Shown here piece after piece: positions 24,540 to 33,490 of a stretch of 64,000 bases of DNA (position 1 is the stretch's first letter; every line of letters begins with the position of its first letter). Made by a program: the position numbers and the translations under genes. The DNA is from Desulforegula conservatrix Mb1Pa. GTDB lineage: Bacteria; Desulfobacterota; Desulfobacteria; Desulfobacterales; Desulforegulaceae. The notes under the pieces are model-generated. The model was not told the origin of the DNA and made no database searches. It saw only the letters and a program-made list of their open reading frames with translations. Where the stretch lies: positions 1 through 64,000 of the forward strand of contig NZ_AUEY01000016.1 of NCBI RefSeq assembly GCF_000426225.1, written 5' to 3'.

Positions 24540-25490
24540 TTACCTGAATATAAGCTTTGGATTTTCAATAAATACCCTTGTGCCAGGCGGAACTGATTCA
24601 GTAAGCCAAACATTGCCGCCAATTACAGATCCTGAGCCGATCACTGTTCCTCCACCGAGTATGGTTGCGCCGGAGTAAATTACAACTCCATCCTCAATTG
24701 TCGGATGCCTTTTTATTGTTTTGAGTTCATCCATTTTATCTTTTGGCAGAGAAAGAGCACCAAGCGTAACGCCCTGGTAAATTCTCACATTATTGCCGAT
24801 ATTTGTTGTCTCGCCTATGACGACGCCTGTTCCATGATCTATGGCAAAGCTTTTGCCTATTGTGGCTCCAGGGTGAATGTCGATTCCTGTCACTGCATGT
24901 GCGTATTCCGACATCATTCTTGGAAGAAGAGGAACCTGAAGTTCATAGAGTCTGTGTGCGGCTCTGTGAACCATTGTTGCAAAAATGCCGGGATAACTGA
25001 AAATTATTTCGTCATGGCTTTTTGCGGCAGGGTCTCCATCGTACATTGCCTTTATATCAAGGGCGAGCATTTTTCTGATTCCGGGGATGGATTCGAAAAA
25101 TTCAAGCGCAATTTCAGCGCCCTTGTTTCTGCAATCATCGCACAGACGTTCAAATCTGGAACATTCATGCCTTGTAGCGCAGACAATCTGTTCGTAGAGC
25201 AAGTCAAAAAGAATGGAAAGAGATTGCCCCATATTGTAGTTCATGTTCTGGGGCGTCATTCTTCTTCTGCTGAAAAACCCAGGGAAAAAAATATTTCTAA
25301 GCCTGTTTATTATCTGGATCACGTTTTCCTGGGACGGGATAGGCTCGAAATCTATGTGAGTATAAATATCCGGATCAAGCGTGGAGTCTATGATTCCGTT
25401 TATGAGCGAGTGCAGCTTGGTCTTCGCATTTTCGAGACTGTCTGTGTTGCATTCGCACTGAATGCTTCCCGAATCTCTTAATATTATCAT
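24540..25490 (-). CDS. cysE: Serine O-acetyltransferase (CysE/EpsC type)
   Basis: A 316-residue enzyme. The N-terminal half is helical; the C-terminal 130 residues are a left-handed beta-helix of hexapeptide repeats (IDIHPGATIGKSFAIDHGTG, IGETTNIGNNVRIYQGVTLG, IEDGVVIYSGATILGGGTVI). The DH and HG around GTG carry the catalytic His. It makes O-acetylserine from serine and acetyl-CoA for cysteine synthesis. The long N-terminus resembles EpsC/SrpH-type SATs. It precedes the epimerase fusion by 2 bases. Confidence 0.87.
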   Translation of the reverse strand: MIILRDSGSIQCECNTDSLENAKTKLHSLINGIIDSTLDPDIYTHIDFEPIPSQENVIQIINRLRNIFFPGFFSRRRMTPQNMNYNMGQSLSILFDLLYEQIVCATRHECSRFERLCDDCRNKGAEIALEFFESIPGIRKMLALDIKAMYDGDPAAKSHDEIIFSYPGIFATMVHRAAHRLYELQVPLLPRMMSEYAHAVTGIDIHPGATIGKSFAIDHGTGVVIGETTNIGNNVRIYQGVTLGALSLPKDKMDELKTIKRHPTIEDGVVIYSGATILGGGTVIGSGSVIGGNVWLTESVPPGTRVFIENPKLIFR

Positions 25491-25537
25491 GGCTTGTCTC
25501 CGATTTAGAGTTTATCCTGCTCTTTGAGATAATTCTG

Positions 25538-25690
25538 ATGGTCTTGCAAAAAGTCAGAAAAGAACGCCAGCGTCATGCCGGACTTGATCCGGCATCTTTG
25601 TATTTTCAGGTGATTCTGGATTCCAGCTCCCGATTTTCACAGGGACAGGCCCCGCTGGAAGACGGTAATCGGACTTTTTGCTACCTTCTC
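25538..25690 (+). repeat. MITE-like element, copy 2
   Basis: GATGGTCTTGCAAAAAGTC to CTACCTTCTC, about 153 bases, slightly longer than the others. Flanked on both sides by AATTCT, a perfect 6-bp direct repeat. Confidence 0.85.
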
Positions 25691-25960
25691 AATTCTAATC
25701 TCTGATTGAAATATGGCAACCCATGCTTTCTGGTTTGGATTATCTGTTTTTTTCTGGCTTAAAAAAACAAGCCATAAACTTACAATACTTTTTGTTTTTT
25801 GTCGTCTGAAGACTGACTGTCATGATCAATAAAGGAAAAAGATTAAATTTCTTTAAAAAATGACCAGTCTGATTTATGGGTATATGATCGTATATAACAT
25901 GAATTTTGCCACGGCTTTTTCTTATATTTAAACCAATAAAAAGCATTAACGGAGGGACAT

Positions 25961-26320
25961 ATGACTAATAATGTCGTTATTACAGTATCATGCGGAACAG
26001 ACGATCCTAACCGCGCCACAAGGGCTATTCATTTGGCGACAGTCGCGCACAGGGAAGGCCGGAACGTTACCCTGTTTCTTCTCGATGAAGCGGTTTATCT
26101 TGCGAAGGAAGGCCTTCTTGAAAATCTGAAGGCGGCCACAGGAGATTCAGCAGACGATCTGATGACCTATCTCCAGGCTAACGGCGTGCCTATTTTGGCA
26201 TGTACTCCATGTGCAAAGGCAAGAAGAATCACAGATGCTGATCTTATTGAAGGAGCAAGGATGGGAACAGCGGTTGAGCTTATCAATCTTATTGCGGATG
26301 CTGCAGTTATAAATCTCTAA
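25961..26320 (+). CDS. DsrE-family protein
   Basis: A 119-residue protein of the DsrE/peroxiredoxin-like fold: VVITVSCGTDDPNRATRAIH with a beta-alpha start, and ILACTPCAKARRI around residue 75, where paired cysteines may handle sulfur. DsrE-type proteins carry persulfide in sulfur relay. GGAGGGACAT stands before the ATG. It is single, facing right, between the cysteine-synthesis gene and a frameshifted J-domain gene. Confidence 0.8.
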   Translation: MTNNVVITVSCGTDDPNRATRAIHLATVAHREGRNVTLFLLDEAVYLAKEGLLENLKAATGDSADDLMTYLQANGVPILACTPCAKARRITDADLIEGARMGTAVELINLIADAAVINL

Positions 26321-26344
26321 GTTTTCTTTATATGCTTTAACCAT

Positions 26345-26476
26345 GATGGACTCGCAAAAAGTCTGAAAATGGCTTAATCGTCATGATGGACTTGATTATG
26401 ATCTTTGTAATTTCAGCCGCTTATGGATTCAGGCCTGCGCCGGAATGACTGTAATAGGACTTTTTGCGACCTTGTC
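26345..26476 (+). repeat. MITE-like element, copy 3
   Basis: GATGGACTCGCAAAAAGTC to GCGACCTTGTC. Flanked on both sides by AACCAT, a perfect 6-bp direct repeat. Confidence 0.85.
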
Positions 26477-26547
26477 AACCATGTTTATCCGGGCCGGGGT
26501 TTCCAGATCCCTTCCCGGACAACTTCAAGTATTTTTTGTGGCAGTTT

Positions 26548-26885
26548 ATGACTCATACAGACAAATTATTAAAAGACAGGGCCATTGCAGTTATGGGAAT
26601 TCCCCCCGGCACAGATGAAAGCGGACTCAAATATGCCTATTACAGGCTGATGTTTCAATATCACCCTGACAGAAATCCAAGCAAAGAATATGCCCATGAG
26701 ATGACCTCACTTATTTCAGAAGCCTTTCAGGAAAGAATATCAAACCTATTCTTTTGCATGATTTTGATCTTGTTTCCAAGATTGCAGGGAAACCGCCAGA
26801 AGAGATAAAAGGTATGATGACCTATGATGAATGGCTCAGGAATCAGTTTTATAATATGGAGGGTAAATCCATCTGGTCTTATTGA
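26548..26885 (+). pseudogene. J-domain (DnaJ-like) protein, frameshifted
   Basis: The first frame from ATG 26548 encodes a J-domain with the HPD motif (MFQYHPDRNPSKEY). Around 26728-26734 (GAAGCCTTTCAGG) the likely continuation moves to another frame: SGKNIKPILLHDFDLVSKIA followed by GMMTYDEWLRNQFYNMEG and a stop at 26885. One missing T would restore a single protein of about 112 residues. Either a real one-base deletion or an assembly error. J-domain proteins stimulate DnaK. Confidence 0.65.
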
Positions 26886-27099
26886 TCGGGTGGATTAGAG
26901 GGTTCTTCCATAGTCCTATACAAGTTCGATATGCCACATAAACAACTGCATCAACTGAGCCTTCATGAAAAGGCATTTCTTCGGCTCTTACGATGATTTT
27001 TTTCATCTCGTCGGTTGCAGAGCCTATTGCCTCTTCAGATATGTCGAGACTATATATATTTTTTAAATATGACCGGGCCGCAGCCTTGTGCTGAGAACG
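26886..27099 (-). pseudogene. Degenerate SAM methyltransferase fragment
   Basis: On the minus strand one frame reads YSLDISEEAIG followed by RAEEMPFHEGSVDAVVYV, the motif post-I and motif II/III pattern of class I (methyltransferase type 11) enzymes. Upstream the reading is broken by frameshifts and stops (WNRNEIALINAGYILIHLG lies in another frame), and no start is found. It is a remnant beside the frameshifted J-domain gene, so this stretch looks like decaying sequence. Confidence 0.6.
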
Positions 27100-27610
27100 T
27101 CATTGGTTTTACCAAGATGAATTAGAATATACCCCGCGTTAATCAGAGCTATTTCATTTCTATTCCAAAAGTCAATATTTGTATTTCAGATCTGATTTCT
27201 GGAAATCCATTCTGGGAAAAACTTTGATTTTTGGTGAATCCATATCATGAAATTTTTTGCGGAGCTTTTTCAAAAAGTGACCCTCCGGCGGCCTTTCAAA
27301 TCAATGCACTCTCGATTTAAAATTGAAATTGCTTCTTGCCAGAAATTGATCTGACCCAATTTATATAGCGTTTTGTGTCTTCAGCATCCATTTTTGCCCC
27401 AGTTTTTATTGCCTTCAAAGCTTGACAAAATTATATATGGGCATATGCTCATAATGAGAATTAAAAAACAAGATTAGAGTTGGTTTATGATTTTGAAGCT
27501 TAGATGTTTTAGAGAGTTTGCACAACGGGCGAACGAATATATGGCAGTCAGGGTGAAGCCTTTTTTGAACAATAAAGTGATTGGAGCTAATGCTCAAGTC
27601 TATCAATTTT
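27100..27610. other. Intergenic stretch without recognisable gene
   Basis: AT-rich sequence with a GCGGAGC..AAAAAGTGACC hairpin module at 27259-27292 and no convincing open frame. The short leftward frame ending at 27415 has poor composition and overlaps repeat sequence. Confidence 0.5.
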
Positions 27611-27743
27611 GATGGACCAGCAAAAAGTCTAAAAAGGGCATTGGCGTCATGCCGGACTTGATCCGGCATCTTTGTATTTTTAATTCTTTCTGGGTTCCGG
27701 CCTTCGCCGGAATGACGGGAATCGGACTTTTTGCGGCTTTGTC
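27611..27743 (+). repeat. MITE-like element, copy 4
   Basis: GATGGACCAGCAAAAAGTC to GCGGCTTTGTC, with GTCATGCCGGACTTGATC and CTTCGCCGGAATGACGGG inside. Flanks AATTTT and AATCCT match at four of six positions. Confidence 0.82.
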
Positions 27744-27915
27744 AATCCTGATGGCTTTGGCAATAGTGGGCGGCAAAGGATGCTGTCCGCAGATACTTTT
27801 GATTGTTTTGATGGGAACCAGACCGAAAGCTGCACATAATGTTTTTTAGAGAAAAAAGAATTGTGCTTATGGGACAGTTACCATGGCTGATATTCGAAGA
27901 TATGGAGACTAAAGA

Positions 27916-29613
27916 ATGGAAAAACTAAAGATTGTAGTTATTGGTGGAGTCGCTTGCGGCCCAAAAACCGCGGCAAGGATAAAAAGGCTTAAACCAGATG
28001 CCGACGTAACCGTAATTGAAAAGAAAGAGCTTCTTTCATATTCGGGATGCGGACTTCCTTATTATCTTTCAGGGGAGATCAAAGATCACAAAGAACTAAT
28101 GGCAACTCCAGTCGGAATAGTAAGGGACACACATTTTTTCAAGGTTGTGAAAGATATTCGTGTTTTGAACCAGACATTTGCCAAGTCTGTGGCCAGGGCC
28201 GCAAAAAAAGTCACGACTGTAAATACGATGACAGGCGAGATAATTGAAATACCCTATGACAGACTTGTCCTTGCCGTAGGGAGCACCCCTTTTCTTCCTG
28301 AAATAAAAGGTGTTGATCTTAAAGATGTCTACACCCTGTCAACGGTCGAAGACGCAAGGGAGATCAGGGACAGGCGCGAAAGTCTTAAAGGGAAGAAAGC
28401 CGTAATAATCGGTGGCGGTCTTATTGGCCTTGAAGTTACCGAGGCGTTCAGAATCCAGGGAATGGATGTCACGATTGTTGAAAGGGAGGATACTGTTCTT
28501 CCGTCCCATTCAGACCCCGAAATGGCTTTTCATGTTCATAACGAGTTGAGAGCCAGGGGGGTAAAACTTGCACTGTCTTCCGCAGTCAGTGAAATAAAAG
28601 GCGATGACCAGGGCAAAGTAGTCTCTGTGGTTACCTCAAAAGGCGAAATTCAGGCCGACATTGTTCTTGTTTCTGTGGGCGTAAGACCTAATTCCAGCCT
28701 TGCTAAACAGATGGGCCTTGAAATAGGAACGACCGGAGCCATAAAAACCGATGAATATTTAAGAACGTCAGATCCTGATATTTACGCGGGAGGAGACTGT
28801 TCAGAAGTCTGGAGCAGACAGACAGGAAAGCCGATCTACGCACCGATGGGATCAACCGCAAACAAGCAGGGCAGAATAATTGCCGATAATATCTGCGGAA
28901 TTCCCACAAAATTCAGGGGCGTTCTTGGAACAGTAATCATAAAGATTTTTGGACTGACTTTTGCCTGTACAGGAATGACAGAACGCCAGGCTAAAAATGA
29001 AGGACTTGATTATCTGACCGTTCTGAATCCTTCTCCTGACAGGCCGCATTTCATGGAATCAGCAAAGCTTCTTATCATAAAGCTGATTGTTGACAAAAAA
29101 ACGGGAAAAATTATCGGATCGCAGATGACCGGCCCGGGAGAGGCTGCAAAGAGAATGGACGTGACCGTTTCTGCCATGAGCCAGAACGCCAATGTCTATG
29201 ATCTCGGCCAGTATGACCTTGCCTATGCTCCACCTTATTCTCCGGCCATGGACAACATCATAACCGCGGCAAATATTGCCGAAAACAAGATCTCAGGAAT
29301 TGCAAAGGGCTACAGCCCTGCCGAAGTAATGGAAAAAATCAGAAAGGACGATGACTTCATTTTTCTTGATGTGAGAACCCCGGACGAATTCGCCCAGGTC
29401 AGGATTCCTGACAAACGCGTTAAACATATTCCGCTTGGGAAACTGAGACAGGCCGTGGGGGATCTGCCAAAAAACAAGGAAATAATTACTTTTTGCAAGA
29501 TTTCATTAAGAGGCTACGAGGCCCAAAGAATCCTTGAAGGTGAAGGTTTCGGGAATGTTTCCTTTCTTGATGGCGGAGTGGTTTGCTGGCCTTATGAAAA
29601 AGAAGGCGTGTAA
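27916..29613 (+). CDS. CoA-disulfide/persulfide reductase with C-terminal rhodanese
   Basis: A 565-residue flavoprotein. FAD-binding VVIGGVACGPKTAA at the N-terminus, redox-active Cys45 (SYSGCGLPYY), NAD-binding VIIGGGLIGLEVTEAF near 160, YAGGDC near 295, a dimer domain, then a rhodanese domain (about 455-560) with Cys527 (TFCKISLRG). It belongs to the CoADR-Rhd / NADH-dependent persulfide reductase family, which reduces CoA disulfide or persulfides and polysulfide. The next gene starts 2 bases later, so it is in the same transcript as the MinD-ferredoxin pair. This ties sulfane-sulfur chemistry to the ORP-like genes downstream. Confidence 0.9.
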   Translation: MEKLKIVVIGGVACGPKTAARIKRLKPDADVTVIEKKELLSYSGCGLPYYLSGEIKDHKELMATPVGIVRDTHFFKVVKDIRVLNQTFAKSVARAAKKVTTVNTMTGEIIEIPYDRLVLAVGSTPFLPEIKGVDLKDVYTLSTVEDAREIRDRRESLKGKKAVIIGGGLIGLEVTEAFRIQGMDVTIVEREDTVLPSHSDPEMAFHVHNELRARGVKLALSSAVSEIKGDDQGKVVSVVTSKGEIQADIVLVSVGVRPNSSLAKQMGLEIGTTGAIKTDEYLRTSDPDIYAGGDCSEVWSRQTGKPIYAPMGSTANKQGRIIADNICGIPTKFRGVLGTVIIKIFGLTFACTGMTERQAKNEGLDYLTVLNPSPDRPHFMESAKLLIIKLIVDKKTGKIIGSQMTGPGEAAKRMDVTVSAMSQNANVYDLGQYDLAYAPPYSPAMDNIITAANIAENKISGIAKGYSPAEVMEKIRKDDDFIFLDVRTPDEFAQVRIPDKRVKHIPLGKLRQAVGDLPKNKEIITFCKISLRGYEAQRILEGEGFGNVSFLDGGVVCWPYEKEGV

Positions 29614-29615
29614 AA

Positions 29616-30476
29616 ATGAAAATTGCTGTGGCAAGCGGTAAGGGCGGAACAGGGAAAACCACGGTGGCTTTGGCACTTGCATCATCATTTGAAGGAGAGA
29701 TCATTTATCTGGATTGTGATGTTGAAGAACCAAACGCTCATCTTTTTCTTAATCCTGAGGTGGAAAAGGCTGAAACCGTTTATTCCTTCGTTCCCCTTGT
29801 GAATGAGAGCAAATGCACTTTATGCGGAAAATGTGATGATATATGCAGATTCAGCTCTATCGTCATAATGGGCAGGAAACTTGTCACTTATCCTGCCATG
29901 TGTCACGGTTGCAGAGGTTGCGAGCTTGTATGCCCTGAAAAGGCTATCACCGCCGGCAAGAGAGAGCTTGGGACAATTGCGCAGGGGCGTTCCGGGAATA
30001 TTAACCTTCTTACAGGCAGGCTCAGAATAGGCGAAGCCATGTCTCCGCCGCTCATCAAGCATCTCAAATCACTTATCCCTGAATCTGCGAAGCATATAAT
30101 TTCAGATGCTCCTCCGGGTGCCTCATGTCCTATGGTGGCAACAGTCAGGGACGCTGACTTTGTGCTCCTTGTCACTGAACCCACGCCATTTGGCATAAAC
30201 GATCTTTCAATAGCTTTTGAGGCCCTGAGGGAAATGAATCTTCCATGCGGACTCATAATAAACCGCTCCATGCCGGGAAACAGGACAGCGCATGAATTTG
30301 CGGAAAAGAATAATATCAGAATTCTTCTTGAAATCCCGGATGACAGGGCCATAGCCGAAGGATATTCCAGGGGCGCCCTTATCACTGAAACAAGACCTGA
30401 GCTCAAGTCCGGGTTTATTTCAGTATTCAAAAAGATCGGCGAAATAATATCCGCTGGCAGGGAGGCATACCCATGA
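29616..30476 (+). CDS. MinD/ParA-family ATPase with inserted 2[4Fe-4S] ferredoxin domain (ORP-type)
   Basis: A 286-residue P-loop ATPase with deviant Walker A GKGGTGKTT (residues 8-16) and an inserted ferredoxin domain at 65-112: Cys67/70/73/77 (CTLCGKCDDIC) and Cys96/99/102/106 (CHGCRGCELVC). Switch II is DAPPGASCP. Pairs of such proteins belong to the orange protein (ORP) complex of Desulfovibrio and relatives. It starts 2 bases after the CoADR-rhodanese gene and its stop overlaps the paralogue start by 4 bases. Likely handles metal-sulfur cluster delivery or cell-division-linked positioning; the exact role is not known. Confidence 0.88.
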   Translation: MKIAVASGKGGTGKTTVALALASSFEGEIIYLDCDVEEPNAHLFLNPEVEKAETVYSFVPLVNESKCTLCGKCDDICRFSSIVIMGRKLVTYPAMCHGCRGCELVCPEKAITAGKRELGTIAQGRSGNINLLTGRLRIGEAMSPPLIKHLKSLIPESAKHIISDAPPGASCPMVATVRDADFVLLVTEPTPFGINDLSIAFEALREMNLPCGLIINRSMPGNRTAHEFAEKNNIRILLEIPDDRAIAEGYSRGALITETRPELKSGFISVFKKIGEIISAGREAYP

Positions 30477-31345
30477 AGGAACTTGTCGTAATAAGCGGAA
30501 AAGGCGGGGCGGGCAAAACAAGCATAACAGCGAGCCTTGTCGTTCTTGCCGGAAAAAGTGTTATCGTGGACGCAGACGTTGACGCGGCTGATATGCATCT
30601 TGTGCTGCCCCTGAAAGAAACGTGCAAATTTCCTTTTGAGGCAGGTTTTGCTGCTGTTCTTGATACGTCAAAATGTACTGAATGTGGCTATTGCCGGGAA
30701 GTCTGCCAGTTTTCTGCAATTAACGAAAAATACGAAATAGACCATATTCTCTGCGAAGGATGTGGAGTCTGCGCCCATTTTTGTCCTTCGGGCGCAATTT
30801 CCATGCAACTTAAAACATGCGGTGACTGGTTTGTGTCTGAAACCCCTTTCGGAACCATGATGCACGCAAGACTTTTCCCAGGAGAAGAAAGCTCAGGGCT
30901 TCTTGTCAGCAGACTCAGACAGGAAGCAAGAGCCAGGGCGGAAGCCGGCGCTATTGATCTTTGCATAACAGATGGGCCTCCTGGCATAGGGTGCCCGGTA
31001 ATTGCTTCTATAACAGGGGCGAGTCTTGTTCTTGCCGTGGCGGAACCAACCATATCGGGCATTCATGACGTTAAGAGAGTTAAGGAGCTCGCCGGATTTT
31101 TCAGAATTCCCGTGGTTCTATGCATAAATAAAAGCGGCCTTAATCCTGAAATTGAAACAGAATTCAGAAAATGGGCTGCGGTCAACAAGGTGCCTGTTGT
31201 CGGAGAGATTCCATATGACAGCGATGTGACAGCAGCCATGATGGCAGGCAAAACAATCGTTCAGCATTCCGGCGGCAAACCTTCCAGAGCGATCAGCCTT
31301 TTGTGGGAGGAATTAAAGGCGAGCCTTGAATTGGGCGGCGTTTGA
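30473..31345 (+). CDS. MinD/ParA-family ATPase with ferredoxin domain, second copy
   Basis: A 290-residue paralogue: Walker A GKGGAGKTS at residues 9-17, ferredoxin insert Cys68/71/74/78 (CTECGYCREVC) and Cys94/97/100/104 (CEGCGVCAHFC), switch II DGPPGIGCP. The ATG overlaps the previous stop (ATGA) and has GGGAGG upstream. The two differ enough to suggest a heterodimer, as proposed for the ORP ATPases. The operon appears to pause here: a MITE copy and a strong hairpin lie before the NifX-like genes. Confidence 0.88.
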   Translation: MKELVVISGKGGAGKTSITASLVVLAGKSVIVDADVDAADMHLVLPLKETCKFPFEAGFAAVLDTSKCTECGYCREVCQFSAINEKYEIDHILCEGCGVCAHFCPSGAISMQLKTCGDWFVSETPFGTMMHARLFPGEESSGLLVSRLRQEARARAEAGAIDLCITDGPPGIGCPVIASITGASLVLAVAEPTISGIHDVKRVKELAGFFRIPVVLCINKSGLNPEIETEFRKWAAVNKVPVVGEIPYDSDVTAAMMAGKTIVQHSGGKPSRAISLLWEELKASLELGGV

Positions 31346-31350
31346 TAGTT

Positions 31351-31483
31351 GACAAAGTAGCAAAAAGTCAGATTGCCGTCATTCCGGAGCAGGCCGGAAT
31401 CCAGAAGTGGCTGAAATTACAAGGATGCAGGCTCAAGTCCGGCATGACGCTAAAGCCATTTTTTGACTTTTTGCGAGTCCATC
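31351..31483 (-). repeat. MITE-like element, copy 5 (reverse)
   Basis: GACAAAGTAGCAAAAAGTC to GCGAGTCCATC. Flanked on both sides by ATAGTT, a perfect 6-bp direct repeat. It begins six bases after the second MinD gene. Confidence 0.85.
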
Positions 31484-31526
31484 ATAGTTGGCACCTGAAT
31501 CAAAATGGGAGGTCTTGCAAAAGCAG

Positions 31527-31551
31527 GGTGCGTGGCGCTTTCCCACGCACC
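31527..31551. terminator. Strong GC hairpin between MinD pair and NifX-like genes
   Basis: GGTGCGTGG and CCACGCACC pair perfectly around a 7-base loop. No T-run follows, so it may be a processing or pausing site rather than a classic terminator. Confidence 0.4.
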
Positions 31552-31640
31552 GCCTTCGCCAAGCAAGTGGTGCGTGCAAGGACGGCACACCCTACAGTGC
31601 ATGGTTAATAAATGGAATAAACCTTTTATAGGAGGATCAT

Positions 31641-32003
31641 ATGAAAATAGCAGTATCATCAAAAGGGACAGATCTTACATCTGAAATCGATTCAAGATTC
31701 GGTCGCGCGGCTTTTTTTGTGGTCGTGGACTCAGAAACCCTCGATTTTACGGCTGTAGAAAACACCCAGAACCTGAATCTGCCCCAGGGAGCGGGAATTC
31801 AGTCAAGCAAGACTGTGGCTGGGACAGGAGCCGAAATAGTCGTGACTGGAAACTGCGGCCCAAAGGCTTTCACTGCTTTATCAGCGGCCGGAATCAGGAT
31901 CGCGGTCGGATGTACGGGGCGGGTTATTGATGCGGTTCAGCAATGCAAAAATGGCCTTCTTTCATTTGCGGATGAAGCCAATGTCGAAGGTCACTGGATA
32001 TAA
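31641..32003 (+). CDS. NifX/NifB-type (dinitrogenase Fe-Mo cofactor family) protein, ORP-like
   Basis: A 120-residue protein of the MTH1175/NifX fold: MKIAVSSKGTDLTSEIDSRF, then GAGIQSSKTVAGTGAEIVVTG and a C-terminal helix. The orange protein that binds a Mo-Cu-S cluster in Desulfovibrio belongs to this family. AGGAGGATCAT stands before the ATG. It is followed 22 bases later by a second member. Together with the MinD pair and Mrp it forms an ORP-type set; metal content cannot be told from sequence. Confidence 0.85.
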   Translation: MKIAVSSKGTDLTSEIDSRFGRAAFFVVVDSETLDFTAVENTQNLNLPQGAGIQSSKTVAGTGAEIVVTGNCGPKAFTALSAAGIRIAVGCTGRVIDAVQQCKNGLLSFADEANVEGHWI

Positions 32004-32025
32004 AATCTAAAAAAGGAGTAATGCA

Positions 32026-32358
32026 ATGCGTTTTGCCATACCAGTAGCAGATGGAAAGTTAACCCTTCATTTCGGGCACAGCAAGGAATTCATTTTTATT
32101 GATGTTGAAGACGGTGTTTTCAAAAAAACCCAGACCCTTGAACCTCCTCCCCATGAACCAGGTGTACTTCCAAAATGGATGCACGATAACAATGTCAATG
32201 TGATAATAGCTGGTGGAATGGGGCATAAGGCCAAGGAGTTTTTCCTGGGATACGGCATTGAAGTGGTTGTTGGGGCGCCCCAGATTGCAGCAGAAGAACT
32301 TGTTTCAGGGTATCTTAACAAAACCCTTGTTTCAGGACCTAATGCCTGTGATCATTAA
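32026..32358 (+). CDS. NifX-type protein, second copy
   Basis: A 110-residue member of the same family (MRFAIPVADGKLTLHFGHSK, then IIAGGMGHKAKEFFLGYGIE). The two His of LHFGHS and the EPPPHEPG segment could bind metal. AAAAGGAG lies 7 bases before the ATG. It differs clearly from its neighbour, so the pair probably have separate roles in the complex. Confidence 0.85.
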   Translation: MRFAIPVADGKLTLHFGHSKEFIFIDVEDGVFKKTQTLEPPPHEPGVLPKWMHDNNVNVIIAGGMGHKAKEFFLGYGIEVVVGAPQIAAEELVSGYLNKTLVSGPNACDH

Positions 32359-32388
32359 AAAACTGATTATTCTTGTAAATGTATAATT

Positions 32389-32520
32389 GATGGTTTCGTA
32401 AAAAGTCAAAAAAATGCTCGGCGTCATGCCTGACCTGATTGGGTATATTTGTATTTTTAGATATTTCTGGATTCCGGCCTTCGGCTGAATGACGGTAATC
32501 GGACTTTTTGCGACGTTGTC
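32389..32520 (+). repeat. MITE-like element, copy 6
   Basis: GATGGTTTCGTAAAAAGTC to GCGACGTTGTC. Flanked on both sides by ATAATT, a perfect 6-bp direct repeat. Confidence 0.85.
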
Positions 32521-32593
32521 ATAATTTGTCATCTGTTAGTTTTGAGACCCTATTTGTGTGTTAAGCAAAAGTTTTTTAAGGAGTAAGTCAGTA

Positions 32594-33460
32594 ATGATTC
32601 ATGAAAAAATGCCTGATTCAAAATCATCATGCAGCAGCGGATCCTGCGCAAGCTCTAAAAATAATGCGGTCAAGACAAGCGAGGAACTGTCAAAGATTGC
32701 CCTGTCCAGAATCAAATACAAGCTTGTTGTAATGAGCGGAAAAGGGGGCGTCGGTAAAAGCAGCGTAGCCTGCAATCTGGCCGTTTGTCTCGCAAAAAAG
32801 GGATTTAAGACAGGCCTCATGGATGTGGATGTGCATGGGCCAAGTGTAGGCAAGATAATGGGCATGAAGGGCCTCCTGGACGCAAGCGATGATCATATGC
32901 TTATCCCCATGCCTTTTGGTGATAATCTGAAGGTTGTTTCCATGCAATCTCTCCTTCCCCATGAAGATCAGCCCATAATATGGCGAGGGCCGGCCAAGGG
33001 CAATATGATCCAGCAGTTCATAGGTTCGGTTAAATGGGAAGACCTTGATTTTCTTATAATTGACGCTCCTCCCGGAACAGGCGACGAGCCTCTTACTGTA
33101 ATCCAGACAGTGGAAGACGCAAAAGCAGTGATCGTAACCACTCCCCAGGATGTTGCACTTGCAGACGTGAGAAAATCCATCAATTTCTGCAAGACCGTAA
33201 ACATGGAAATCCTGGGTCTTGTTGAGAATATGGGGCCTTTCCCTTGCCCCCATTGCGGAGAGGTCGTCAGCCCGTTCAGCAGCGGCGGCGGTGAAAGAAC
33301 AGCAAGTGAAATGGGTATAATGTTTCTTGGCTCTGTTCCATTTGATACCCAGGTGGTGACTTCATGCGACATGGGCGTTCCCATTGCTGACACCCATACA
33401 AACGGGCCTTTTATGGGAGCTTTTGACGCAATAGTGGAAAAGGCGTTAAAGAATCTCTGA
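32594..33460 (+). CDS. mrp: Mrp/NBP35-family Fe-S cluster carrier ATPase
   Basis: A 288-residue P-loop protein. Walker A GKGGVGKSS near residue 47, DAPPGTGDEP (switch II), and the CPHC pair (FPCPHCGE) near residue 227 that binds a bridging [4Fe-4S] cluster in Mrp/ApbC/NBP35 dimers. An N-terminal Cys segment (SSCSSGSCASS) is an added feature of the anaerobe type. The ATG at 32594 follows AAGGAG. In Desulfovibrio an Mrp-type ATPase is part of the ORP gene set; here it follows the NifX-like pair, separated by a MITE. Confidence 0.92.
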   Translation: MIHEKMPDSKSSCSSGSCASSKNNAVKTSEELSKIALSRIKYKLVVMSGKGGVGKSSVACNLAVCLAKKGFKTGLMDVDVHGPSVGKIMGMKGLLDASDDHMLIPMPFGDNLKVVSMQSLLPHEDQPIIWRGPAKGNMIQQFIGSVKWEDLDFLIIDAPPGTGDEPLTVIQTVEDAKAVIVTTPQDVALADVRKSINFCKTVNMEILGLVENMGPFPCPHCGEVVSPFSSGGGERTASEMGIMFLGSVPFDTQVVTSCDMGVPIADTHTNGPFMGAFDAIVEKALKNL

Positions 33461-33490
33461 TGTTGATTATTTAGTGCTTGTATAAGTATT

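Noticed and set aside
27744-27915. Sigma-54 promoter before the ORP-type genes
   Set aside because: A TTTGGCAATAG stretch was considered but the -12 TTGC part is missing at the right distance.
31342-31608. Frame reading through MITE copy 5
   Set aside because: Translation of a repeat; similar peptides appear wherever the element occurs.
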